A DNA stretch of 14,595 nt, from assembly GCA_964387775.1 (NCBI GenBank), contig CAYLZO010000129.1:1-14595 (forward strand), written 5' to 3'. The notes under the pieces are model-generated. The model searched no databases. It was not told the DNA's origin and saw only the letters and a list, made by a program, of their open reading frames with translations. The translations under genes and the position numbers were made by a program. The stretch comes from CAYLZO01 sp964387775 (GTDB lineage: Bacteria > Chloroflexota > Anaerolineae > JAAYZQ01). Of the stretch, positions 5,480 to 11,480 are shown piece after piece. Position 1 is the stretch's first letter; each line of letters opens with the position of its first letter.

Positions 5480-6745
5480 ATGACGCCCAACGACGCCGCT
5501 GTCACGACAGAAGCCACCACCGCCCAAAGAATCCTGGTCCTGACCCCCCAGTTCCCCTATCCACCCCACCAGGGGACCACGATCCGCAACTACAACCTCG
5601 TGGCGGGCCTGGCCCAGCGCCACGAGGTGCACCTCCTCTCCTTCGGCGATCCCGCCGAGAGCCGGGGCACGCTACTCGACGACCTGTGCCAGACCGTCCA
5701 GGTGATCCGGCCGCCCCAGCGCGCCATGCGCCAGCGGCTGATGGGCCTCGTTTTGTCGCGCTCGCCCGACATGGCCCAGCGCCTGCCCTCCGCCCAGTTC
5801 CGAGCCGCGCTAGCCGCCACCCTGGATCGGGCCAACCCCGACGTGGTCGAGGTCGAAGGCATCGAACTGGCCCAATACCTATTCCAGGCCGCCGCGCACC
5901 GCGGGCAGCGGGCGCGCCCCCTGCTGGTCTTTGACGACCACAACGCCGAGTACGTGCTCCAGCAACGTGCCTTCGAGACGGATCTGGGCAACCCGCGCCC
6001 CTTCGGCACGGCTCAGGGCAAGCGCTGGATCGCAGCCGCCTACTCCTTTGTCCAGTGGCGCCGCCTGCGGCGCTACGAACGCCGCGCCTGCCTCGCCGCC
6101 GACCGCGTCGTCGCCGTCTCCCAGACCGACGCCGAGGCCCTGCGCCGCCTGGTCCCCGGCCTGGCGCCGGCCGTCGTGCCCAACGGCGTGGACATGGCCT
6201 TCTACACCGCCGAGGTCCCCTCGCTGGACGAAGGGCCGGACCAGCGGGACCTGGTCTTTACGGGCAAGATGGATTTTCGGCCCAACGTAGACGCCGTGCT
6301 CTGGTTCGCCCAGGAGGTCCTGCCCCTCATCCGCCGCGAGGCCCCCGAGACGCGTTTTTGGGTGGTGGGCAAAGATCCCCACCCGCGCCTGGAATCCCTG
6401 GGCGGTGCTGCGCCACACGAGGACAACGACTCGGGAATCGTACTGACCGGCTGGGTCGAGGACATCCGGCCCTACATCGCCGGGGCCGGCGTCAAGGTCC
6501 TCGAAGCGATGGCCATGGGCCGGGCCATCGTCTCTACCAGCCTGGGCTGCGAGGGCTTTGACCTGGTGCCCGGCCAGGAATTAATCGTCGCCGACACCCC
6601 GGCCGAGTTCGCCGCAACCGTCCTGGCCCTCTTTCGCGATCCCGACCGCCGCGAGCGCCTGGGCCGCGCCGCCCGCCGCTTTGCCGGCGCCCGCTACGAC
6701 TGGCGGACCATCGTGCCCAGGCTGGAACGAGTCTACGAAGCCTGA
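5480..6745 (+). CDS. Glycosyltransferase, GT4 type (sugar-transferase/Stp1-like), with a missing loop
   Basis: 421-aa GT-B glycosyltransferase. The first about 17 residues are variable; homology starts at RILVLTPQFPYPPHQG, typical of exopolysaccharide sugar transferases. Further landmarks are DDHNAEY (about 152-158), VVAVSQTDAE, VVPNGVDMAFY, FTGKMDFRPNVDAVLWF and WVEDIRPYIAG followed by KVLEAMAMGRAIVST. In relatives the segment between the Pro-Tyr-hydrophobic-Ala motif and KVLEAMAMG contains a strand and a Gly-rich phosphate-binding loop (PLRxGGGTRLK-like). Here the two motifs are joined at residues 334-339 with about 15-17 residues absent, in frame. Activity may be affected, or the assembly may have collapsed. 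The ATG at 5480 lies 9 nt after the previous stop with no clear ribosome binding site. It is probably cotranscribed with the first glycosyltransferase. Confidence 0.87.
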   Translation: MTPNDAAVTTEATTAQRILVLTPQFPYPPHQGTTIRNYNLVAGLAQRHEVHLLSFGDPAESRGTLLDDLCQTVQVIRPPQRAMRQRLMGLVLSRSPDMAQRLPSAQFRAALAATLDRANPDVVEVEGIELAQYLFQAAAHRGQRARPLLVFDDHNAEYVLQQRAFETDLGNPRPFGTAQGKRWIAAAYSFVQWRRLRRYERRACLAADRVVAVSQTDAEALRRLVPGLAPAVVPNGVDMAFYTAEVPSLDEGPDQRDLVFTGKMDFRPNVDAVLWFAQEVLPLIRREAPETRFWVVGKDPHPRLESLGGAAPHEDNDSGIVLTGWVEDIRPYIAGAGVKVLEAMAMGRAIVSTSLGCEGFDLVPGQELIVADTPAEFAATVLALFRDPDRRERLGRAARRFAGARYDWRTIVPRLERVYEA

Positions 6746-6770
6746 TGCGTGGTGCGTGAGGTGAGGCGCG
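6743..6770. repeat. Short heptamer repeat after glycosyltransferase 2
   Basis: TGATGCG and TGGTGCG (6743-6756), followed by TGAGGTG and AGGCGCG, keep a 7-bp register. The first units are the reverse-complement form of the CACGCAT family seen at 218-238. The array contains the glycosyltransferase stop codon and supplies AGGTGAGG (6759-6766), the likely ribosome binding site of the next ORF. Confidence 0.6.
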
Positions 6771-7097
6771 ATGCCTGAGGCTTTTCCAGCGACGTATGCA
6801 GAATGGTTGGATTCTGTGCCGGAGGAGATTTGTCAGGACACGCTTTGGCGGTTGGAGGCGTATCGGTTTGCGGTTTTTATGGGAGATTTGGCCTGGCGGG
6901 ACATTGGCAAGTTGGCGAAAGACAGGCGCATGATTGCCTTGTCGGATCAACTCTACCGGGCGGTCGGTTCCATCGGCGCCAACGTGGCAGAAGGCTACAG
7001 CCGACAACCCTACTCGACAACATTCCCATCCCATGACACGCAACACGGAGACCAAGAAACCAATGACAAAAGACAACAATCCAACATTTCCGACTAA
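6771..7097 (+). CDS. Truncated four-helix-bundle protein (S23 / rRNA intervening-sequence family)
   Basis: 108-aa ORF. Residues 1-79 match the four-helix-bundle family found in 23S rRNA intervening sequences and as stand-alone genes: PEEICQDTLWRLEAYRFA, LAWRDIGKL, LSDQLYRAVGSIGANVAEGYSRQ. In relatives the protein then continues with about 40 more residues (SGKDRARFxEYALGSAxE-like); here it changes after GYSRQ into unrelated residues (PYSTTFPSHDTQ...) that are read from the upstream and start region of the methyltransferase gene in another frame. The 3' half is therefore missing and the ORF is probably a non-functional remnant. Its codons are T-rich compared with its neighbours (GTTTGCGGTTTTTATG near 6870), which suggests transfer. 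The last 35 nt overlap the methyltransferase start at 7063. Confidence 0.7.
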   Translation: MPEAFPATYAEWLDSVPEEICQDTLWRLEAYRFAVFMGDLAWRDIGKLAKDRRMIALSDQLYRAVGSIGANVAEGYSRQPYSTTFPSHDTQHGDQETNDKRQQSNISD

Positions 7098-7842
7098 AAT
7101 CGAAGAAGACGACCACTGGTGGTTTGCCGGCCGCACCTGGTCGCTGTTGCACATGCTCGACCGCGTGATCGAGCCCGACGGCGCCAAAGACGTGCTCGAC
7201 GTGGGCAGCGGGGCGGGCAACATGTTCCACCACCTGGCCCGCTACGGCCGCGTGGTCGGCGTGGACAACAACCCCAAGCCCATCGCCATAGCCCACGAGC
7301 GCGGCTACGACGTCCGCCAGGGGGAAGCCGAGGACCTGCCTTTTGACGCCGACGCCTTCGACCTGGTCGCCCTGCTCGACACTGTCGAGCACTGCGAGGA
7401 CGACCTGGCCGTGCTGGGCGAGTGCCAGCGGGTCTGCGCGCCAGGCGGCCACCTGGTGGTCACCGTGCCCGCCTTCATGTGGCTCTGGAGCCACAACGAC
7501 GAGCTCAACGCCCACGTCCGGCGCTACACGGCCGGCGAGCTGGAGCAAAAGCTGGAGCAGGTCGGCTTTCAGATCGAGCGGACGACCTACAACAACTTCT
7601 TTCTCTTTCCCATGGCCGCGGCCCTCATCCTGCTGCGCCGGGGCGCCGAGCAGGAACCGGAGCTGGGCTCGCCCCATTTCGACGAAGAGTCGTACCAGGT
7701 CGAGATGGAACCGGCGCCGCCGCTGATGAACGCCCTGCTCAAGAGCGTCACCTGGACCGAGGCGCAGATTCTGCGCTGGCTCAACCTGCCGGTGGGCACG
7801 TCCATCATCTGCATCGCCCAAAAGCCGCAGACAAGCCGGTGA
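7063..7842 (+). CDS. Class I SAM-dependent methyltransferase
   Basis: 259-aa cytoplasmic methyltransferase of the methyltransferase-11/UbiG-like type. Near the N-terminus EEDDHWWFAGR matches the HWWF-GR motif of methyltransferases that sit in polysaccharide clusters. Motif I VLDVGSGAGN is at 44-53, the acidic residue ending strand 2 is in VVGVDNN, motif II-like is AFDLVALLDTVEHCEDD, and motif III-like is CAPGGHLVVTVPA. It is followed by LNAHVRRYTAGEL, common in this subfamily. The start at 7063 is preferred because GGAG lies at 7047-7050 (12-nt spacing, rather long); the in-frame ATG at 7033 has no ribosome binding site but cannot be excluded. The substrate is probably a sugar or lipid-linked glycan, judging only from the adjacent glycosyltransferases. 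The stop overlaps the next gene (GTGA). Confidence 0.88.
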   Translation: MTKDNNPTFPTKIEEDDHWWFAGRTWSLLHMLDRVIEPDGAKDVLDVGSGAGNMFHHLARYGRVVGVDNNPKPIAIAHERGYDVRQGEAEDLPFDADAFDLVALLDTVEHCEDDLAVLGECQRVCAPGGHLVVTVPAFMWLWSHNDELNAHVRRYTAGELEQKLEQVGFQIERTTYNNFFLFPMAAALILLRRGAEQEPELGSPHFDEESYQVEMEPAPPLMNALLKSVTWTEAQILRWLNLPVGTSIICIAQKPQTSR

Positions 7843-9127
7843 CCAATCGGTTGAGCCGGATCGCCGACGAGCTCGAGGGGAAGCTCATCGGCTATCGCCG
7901 CGACTTTCACAAGCACGCCGAGACCGGCTGGTGCGAGTTCCGCACCGCCTCCCTCGTCGCCCGGCGCTTGAGCGACCTGGGGTACGACGTCAAGGTCGGC
8001 CGCGAGGTCCTCGACGAGGGGGAGCGGATGGGCCTGCCCCCCGCGGACGTGCTGGAGGCCCACTGGCAGCGCGCCCGCCAACAGGGGGGCGACCCCGAGT
8101 TCCTGGAAGCCGTACGCGGCGGCTTTACCGGCGTCGTCGGCGTGCTCCGGCGCGCCGACGGCCCGACCGTCGGCCTGCGCTTTGACCTGGATGCCCTGCC
8201 CCTCGTCGAGAGCGAGGATTCCACCCACCGCCCGGCCCGGGAGAGCTTTGCCTCCGTCAACGAAGGGGCCATGCACGCCTGCGGCCACGACGCCCACACC
8301 GCCGCCGGGCTGGGCATCGCCGAGGTGTTGATGCAGCTCCAGGACCGGGTTCGCGGCACGGTCAAGCTCATCTTCCAGCCGGCCGAGGAGGGCGTGCGGG
8401 GGGCCAAGGCCATGGTCGCCGCCGGCGTGGTGGACGGCGTGGACTATGTTCTGGGCCATCACGTCTACGCCGGCTGGGCGCCGGGCGAGATCGATCCGGG
8501 CCGGGGCGGCTACCTGGCGACGACCAAATTCGACGCTACGTTCCACGGCGCGCCGGCCCACGCCGGCGGCCTGCCCAACGAGGGTCAGAACGCCCTCCTG
8601 GCCGCGGCGNNNNNNNNNNCCGCCTCAACGTCGGGCGATTGACGGCCGGGACCGGCCGCAACGTCGTCCCGGCCCAGGCCCACCTGGTCATCGAGAGCCG
8701 GGGCGCCACCACCGAACTGGACGCCTACGTCTACGATTACGCCGTTCGAATCCTGGAGGCGGCGGCCGAGATGCACGATTGCACCGTCGAGATCGAAGCC
8801 ATGGGCGGCGCCCAAAGCGCCGACAGCGATCCCGAATTGGCCGCCCGGGTGGAGGAAATCGCTCACGCCGTGGGCGATTTGACCATTCGCGACCCAGAGA
8901 CCGGCGGCGGCAGCGAGGATTTTACCTACATGATGCGCCGCGTCCAGGAGCGGGGCGGCCTGGCGACCAACGTCGGCGTCGGCGCCGGCATCGGTGCTGG
9001 CGGGCACCACACCGCCGAGTTTGACATTGACGAGCGGGCCATCCCCACGGCGGTCAAGCTCCTGTCGGCCGTCACGCTCGATCTGATGGACAACCCTACC
9101 AGCCCACCGTCCCCGGCCCACCCTTGA
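7839..9127 (+). CDS. abgA: M20 amidohydrolase, AbgA-like (aminobenzoyl-glutamate hydrolase), interrupted by assembly gap
   Basis: One gene in two reading frames, split by the N block at 8610-8619. The left part (7839-8609) starts with GTG overlapping the methyltransferase stop and shows YRRDFHKHAETGWCEF, the AbgA-type GREVLDEGERMGLPP, metal-binding CGHDAH (148-153), the catalytic pair in QPAEEG (E183, E184) and MATTKFDA-like LATTKFDA. The right part resumes in another frame as RLNVGRLTAGTGRNVVPAQA and ends with GSEDFTYMM and the metal-binding AGGHHT region. AbgA cleaves p-aminobenzoyl-glutamate, a folate breakdown product; related M20D enzymes cut other N-acyl amino acids, so the substrate is uncertain. 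From family alignment about 17 residues are missing in the gap, so the frame change is an assembly artefact. The 3' end overlaps DUF427 on the other strand by 32 nt. Confidence 0.88.
8610..8619. other. Assembly gap (10 N)
   Basis: Ten N placed inside the amidohydrolase gene. Coding frames left and right of it disagree by one base if the N count is taken literally; a true gap of 10 + 1 + 3k bases (about 50 nt from the family alignment) restores one reading frame. Confidence 0.97.
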
Positions 9128-9590
9128 AGGGGCCGACCACGTCGTCCGTGATCCAGCCGCCGTAGAAATCGCCCGGCTGGGCCCGGACCCGCTCGCCGTC
9201 CACGTAGCAGGCGTCCACCTTGCCCGGGTAAAAAGCCACGTACCCCCGCAGGCCCTCGTACCCCGGCGCCGGATCGGGATAGAACCAGGCCGCGTTCGTC
9301 GCCCGCTCCTCGCCCACGGCGACCGAGTAGTAGCGGGCGCGCCCCTTCCACTCGCACCAGGTGACACGCTCCGTCTCGGTCAGGTACTCGGCTTTGACGT
9401 CCTGGGGCGGGATGTAGTAGACGGGCGGATGGCTGGTCTCCAGCACCCGCTTGGCACGGCGCGTCTCGGCAATGACCTCCCCGCCGAACACGACCCGCAC
9501 GTGCCGGTCTGAATCCTCGACGCGCGGCGGGCGCGGATAATCCCACACCGATTCCTGCCCCGGCCCAGGTTTGATGCGACGACGGTCCAT
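9096..9590 (-). CDS. DUF427 domain-containing protein
   Basis: 164-aa soluble protein of the DUF427 family; function not established. The core is seen as RVVFGGEVIAET (about 32-43), YYIPPQDV, TWCEWKGRARYY (about 89-100), NAAWFYPDP, GYVAFYPGKVDACYVDGE and QPGDFYGGWITDDVVGPFKG near the C-terminus, all well conserved in the family, so the protein is intact. On the minus strand GGAGGT (9601-9596) lies 5 nt before the ATG at 9590; a GTG one codon upstream is less likely. It is transcribed divergently from degV and has its own promoter. Its 3' end overlaps the convergent amidohydrolase gene by 32 nt. Confidence 0.92.
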   Translation of the reverse strand: MDRRRIKPGPGQESVWDYPRPPRVEDSDRHVRVVFGGEVIAETRRAKRVLETSHPPVYYIPPQDVKAEYLTETERVTWCEWKGRARYYSVAVGEERATNAAWFYPDPAPGYEGLRGYVAFYPGKVDACYVDGERVRAQPGDFYGGWITDDVVGPFKGGPGTVGW

Positions 9591-9603
9591 CACACACCTC
9601 CCT

Positions 9604-9630
9604 CTTGACGCTAGAAGTGACCCTTGACGC
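9604..9630. repeat. 8-bp direct repeat in DUF427 leader
   Basis: CTTGACGC occurs at 9604-9611 and again at 9623-9630, 19 bp apart (about two helix turns), between the predicted minus-strand transcription start and the DUF427 ribosome binding site. It could be a regulator site; evidence is the repeat and spacing only. Confidence 0.35.
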
Positions 9631-9635
9631 CATCC

Positions 9636-9664
9636 AATCTAACCCACCAGTCGCCACGTGTCAA
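9636..9664 (-). promoter_or_regulatory. Sigma-70-type promoter for DUF427 gene
   Basis: On the minus strand TTGACA (9664-9659), a 17-nt spacer, then TAGATT (9641-9636; four of six consensus bases). Predicted start near 9629, about 39 nt before the ATG. Confidence 0.55.
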
Positions 9665-9704
9665 ATTCTAACGCAAGTTTAACCCCCTCAAGCTGTCCAA
9701 ATGG

Positions 9705-9733
9705 TTGACAAAACCGTGACGACCGGGTATAAT
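9705..9733 (+). promoter_or_regulatory. Consensus sigma-70 promoter for degV and probably the downstream operon
   Basis: Perfect TTGACA (9705-9710), 17-nt spacer, perfect TATAAT (9728-9733). Predicted start near 9740, about 24 nt before the degV ATG, which has a strong AAAGGAGG (9751-9758). The following genes lack comparable promoters, so this may drive DUF1295, the regulator and the genes after it as well. Confidence 0.8.
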
Positions 9734-9763
9734 GATACTCGCGCGCGTCAAAAGGAGGAACGC

Positions 9764-10606
9764 ATGTCAATCAGAATTGTAACCGACAGCAACTGCGATC
9801 TGCCGGCCGAAACCGTCAAAGCGCAGAACATCGCTGTCGTGCCCTTCTACATCAACATCGGCCAGCAGAGCTACCTCGACGAGATCGAGATGTCGCGGGC
9901 CGAGTTCTACGAGGGCCTGGCCGACTTTGAGGACCACCCCATGACGTCGGTGCCCGGCCCCGGCACCTTCGTCGAGCTATACGAGCGGCTGGCCGACGAG
10001 GGGGCCACCGAGATCCTGTCGATCCACATGGCCGCCGGCCTGAGCGCCATGGTCAACTCGGCCCGGCTGGCCGCGGAGGAGTTCGACGCCGTGCCGGTGA
10101 CAGTCTTTGATTCGGGCAACCTGACCCTGGGCACCGGCCTTCAGGTGCTCGCCGCCACCGAGGCCGTCGCCGCCGGCCGCTCGCTGGACGACGTCGTCGC
10201 CCTGCTGGCCGATCAAGCGAGCCGCACTCACTGCTTCGCCGCCCTGGGCACCGTCGAGTTTCTGCGGCGCAGCGGCAGGCTGACCCGCTTCCAGTGGGGC
10301 CTGGCCTCGATCTTGCAGATCAAGCCCCTGCTCAAAATGCACGCCGGCGAGCCCGAGATGGAGCGGGTGCGCACCCGCAACGGTGCCACCCGCCGACTCC
10401 TCGAACTCGTGGAGGAACTCGGTCCCCTGGAGGACCTGGTCGTGGTCCACACCCACGATGCCGAGCGCGCCCAGGCCCTGCAGCAGCAGGCCCAGGGCCT
10501 CTTTCCCGCCGACGCCACGCCCTTCTCGGCCGAGGTGACGCCCGTCATCGGCACCCACATCGGCCCTGGCGCCGTGGGCTTTATCGCCATCCAAGCTCGA
10601 TCGTGA
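9764..10606 (+). CDS. degV: DegV family (fatty-acid-binding) protein
   Basis: 280-aa cytoplasmic protein of the DegV/FakB family, whose members bind a fatty acid and, in Firmicutes, present it to the kinase FakA. N-terminal RIVTDSNCDLP contains the conserved Thr-Asp-Ser. TSVPGPGTF (about 63-71), SIHMAAGLSAMVNSA (about 86-100), FDSGNLTLGTG (about 113-123), RRSGRLTRFQW, ILQIKPLL and, near the end, GTHIGPGAVGF are all DegV landmarks, and the length is normal. Start fixed by AAAGGAGG 5 nt upstream; an in-frame ATG at 9701 precedes the promoter elements and is rejected. No FakA-like kinase is visible next to it. It is the first gene downstream of a consensus promoter and is followed after 41 nt by DUF1295. 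Confidence 0.94.
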   Translation: MSIRIVTDSNCDLPAETVKAQNIAVVPFYINIGQQSYLDEIEMSRAEFYEGLADFEDHPMTSVPGPGTFVELYERLADEGATEILSIHMAAGLSAMVNSARLAAEEFDAVPVTVFDSGNLTLGTGLQVLAATEAVAAGRSLDDVVALLADQASRTHCFAALGTVEFLRRSGRLTRFQWGLASILQIKPLLKMHAGEPEMERVRTRNGATRRLLELVEELGPLEDLVVVHTHDAERAQALQQQAQGLFPADATPFSAEVTPVIGTHIGPGAVGFIAIQARS

Positions 10607-10625
10607 GGCAAGTTTGAAACTTGCC
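10607..10625. promoter_or_regulatory. Perfect 9-bp inverted repeat with single-base centre
   Basis: GGCAAGTTT (10607-10615) and AAACTTGCC (10617-10625) flank one G. It starts directly after the degV stop and ends 22 nt before the DUF1295 start codon. There is no T-run, so a terminator is unlikely. Dyad operator or a dispersed palindromic repeat are the alternatives. Confidence 0.6.
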
Positions 10626-10647
10626 CTACGAAGAAAGGATTAGAATC

Positions 10648-11448
10648 GTGACATTTTTGGAAGTCTATTTCGTCGGCCTGGCCGTGATCCTGGGGCTCAT
10701 GACCCTGCTGTGGCTCCTCAGCCTGGCTTTGAAAGATTCCAGCATCGTGGACCCCTTCTGGGGCACCGGGTTCGTCGTCGCCAACTGGGTCTACTTTGCC
10801 CTCACGCCCGACGGCTATCCCGGTCGCAAGTGGCTCATCAGCATCCTGGTCACCGTCTGGGGGCTGCGGCTCTCGATCTATTTACTGCGGCGCAACTGGG
10901 GCAAGGGTGAGGACTATCGCTACCAGGAGATGCGCCAAAAAGCGGGCGACCGCTGGTGGTGGCAGAGCTACTTCCAGGTCTTTGTGCTGCAAGGCATCCT
11001 GCTCTGGATCATCTCTGCGCCCCTGCTGGCGGCCAACTATGCCGCCACCCCGGCCCGCCTGACGCTCCTCGACTACCTGGCCGTCGTCGTGTGGGCCATC
11101 GGCTTTTTCTTCGAGGCCGTCGGCGACCTGCAAATGGCCCGCTTCAAGGCCGACCCGGCCAACGAGGGCCAGGTCCTCGACGAGGGCGTGTGGCGCTATA
11201 CGCGGCACCCCAACTACTTTGGCGACGCGACCCAGTGGTGGGCCTACTACCTCGTCGCCGCCGCCTCGTCCGGCGGCTTCTGGACCATCTTTGGCCCCAT
11301 CATCATGACGATTTTGCTGCTGCGCATCTCGGGGGTCACGCTCCTGGAAAAGAGCCTCAAGAACACCAAGCCGGGCTACAAGGAATACGTGGAGCGCACC
11401 AGCGCCTTTATTCCCTGGTTTCCCAAGGAACATAAGGAAACGTCCTGA
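10648..11448 (+). CDS. DUF1295 membrane protein (steroid 5-alpha-reductase-like)
   Basis: 266-aa integral membrane protein of the DUF1295 family, which shares the C-terminal fold of steroid 5-alpha reductases and isoprenylcysteine methyltransferases. About six or seven hydrophobic segments are seen, including VYFVGLAVILGLMTLLWLL near the N-terminus. SSIVDPFWGTGF is typical of the family. The C-terminal motif WRYTRHPNYFGDATQWW (about 189-205) is the cofactor-binding signature, followed by GVTLLEKSLKNTKPGYKEY. The substrate is unknown; a lipid or isoprenoid reduction is inferred from family only. The start is taken as GTG 10648 with AGAAAGGA (10632-10639) 8 nt upstream; the in-frame TTG at 10621 lies inside the inverted repeat. 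It is followed after 32 nt by the B12-binding regulator. Confidence 0.9.
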   Translation: MTFLEVYFVGLAVILGLMTLLWLLSLALKDSSIVDPFWGTGFVVANWVYFALTPDGYPGRKWLISILVTVWGLRLSIYLLRRNWGKGEDYRYQEMRQKAGDRWWWQSYFQVFVLQGILLWIISAPLLAANYAATPARLTLLDYLAVVVWAIGFFFEAVGDLQMARFKADPANEGQVLDEGVWRYTRHPNYFGDATQWWAYYLVAAASSGGFWTIFGPIIMTILLLRISGVTLLEKSLKNTKPGYKEYVERTSAFIPWFPKEHKETS

Positions 11449-11480
11449 CGACGTAGAACTTGCACCGGAGAGGATCGTCC

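Noticed and set aside
4613..5632. 339-residue minus-strand ORF opposite glycosyltransferase 1
   Set aside because: Gly/Val/His-rich shadow with no recognisable domain; the plus strand encodes an intact GT4 enzyme.
8610..8640. Biological frameshift or programmed frameshift in the amidohydrolase
   Set aside because: The frame change coincides exactly with the N block, whose length is arbitrary.
7422..8642. Amidohydrolase ORF beginning at 7422
   Set aside because: Upstream of 7839 it overlaps the methyltransferase in another frame and lacks similarity; the GTG at 7839 is where homology begins.
10614..10646. Promoter TTGAAA ... TAGAAT before DUF1295
   Set aside because: The spacer would be 21 nt and the start site would fall after the GTG start codon.
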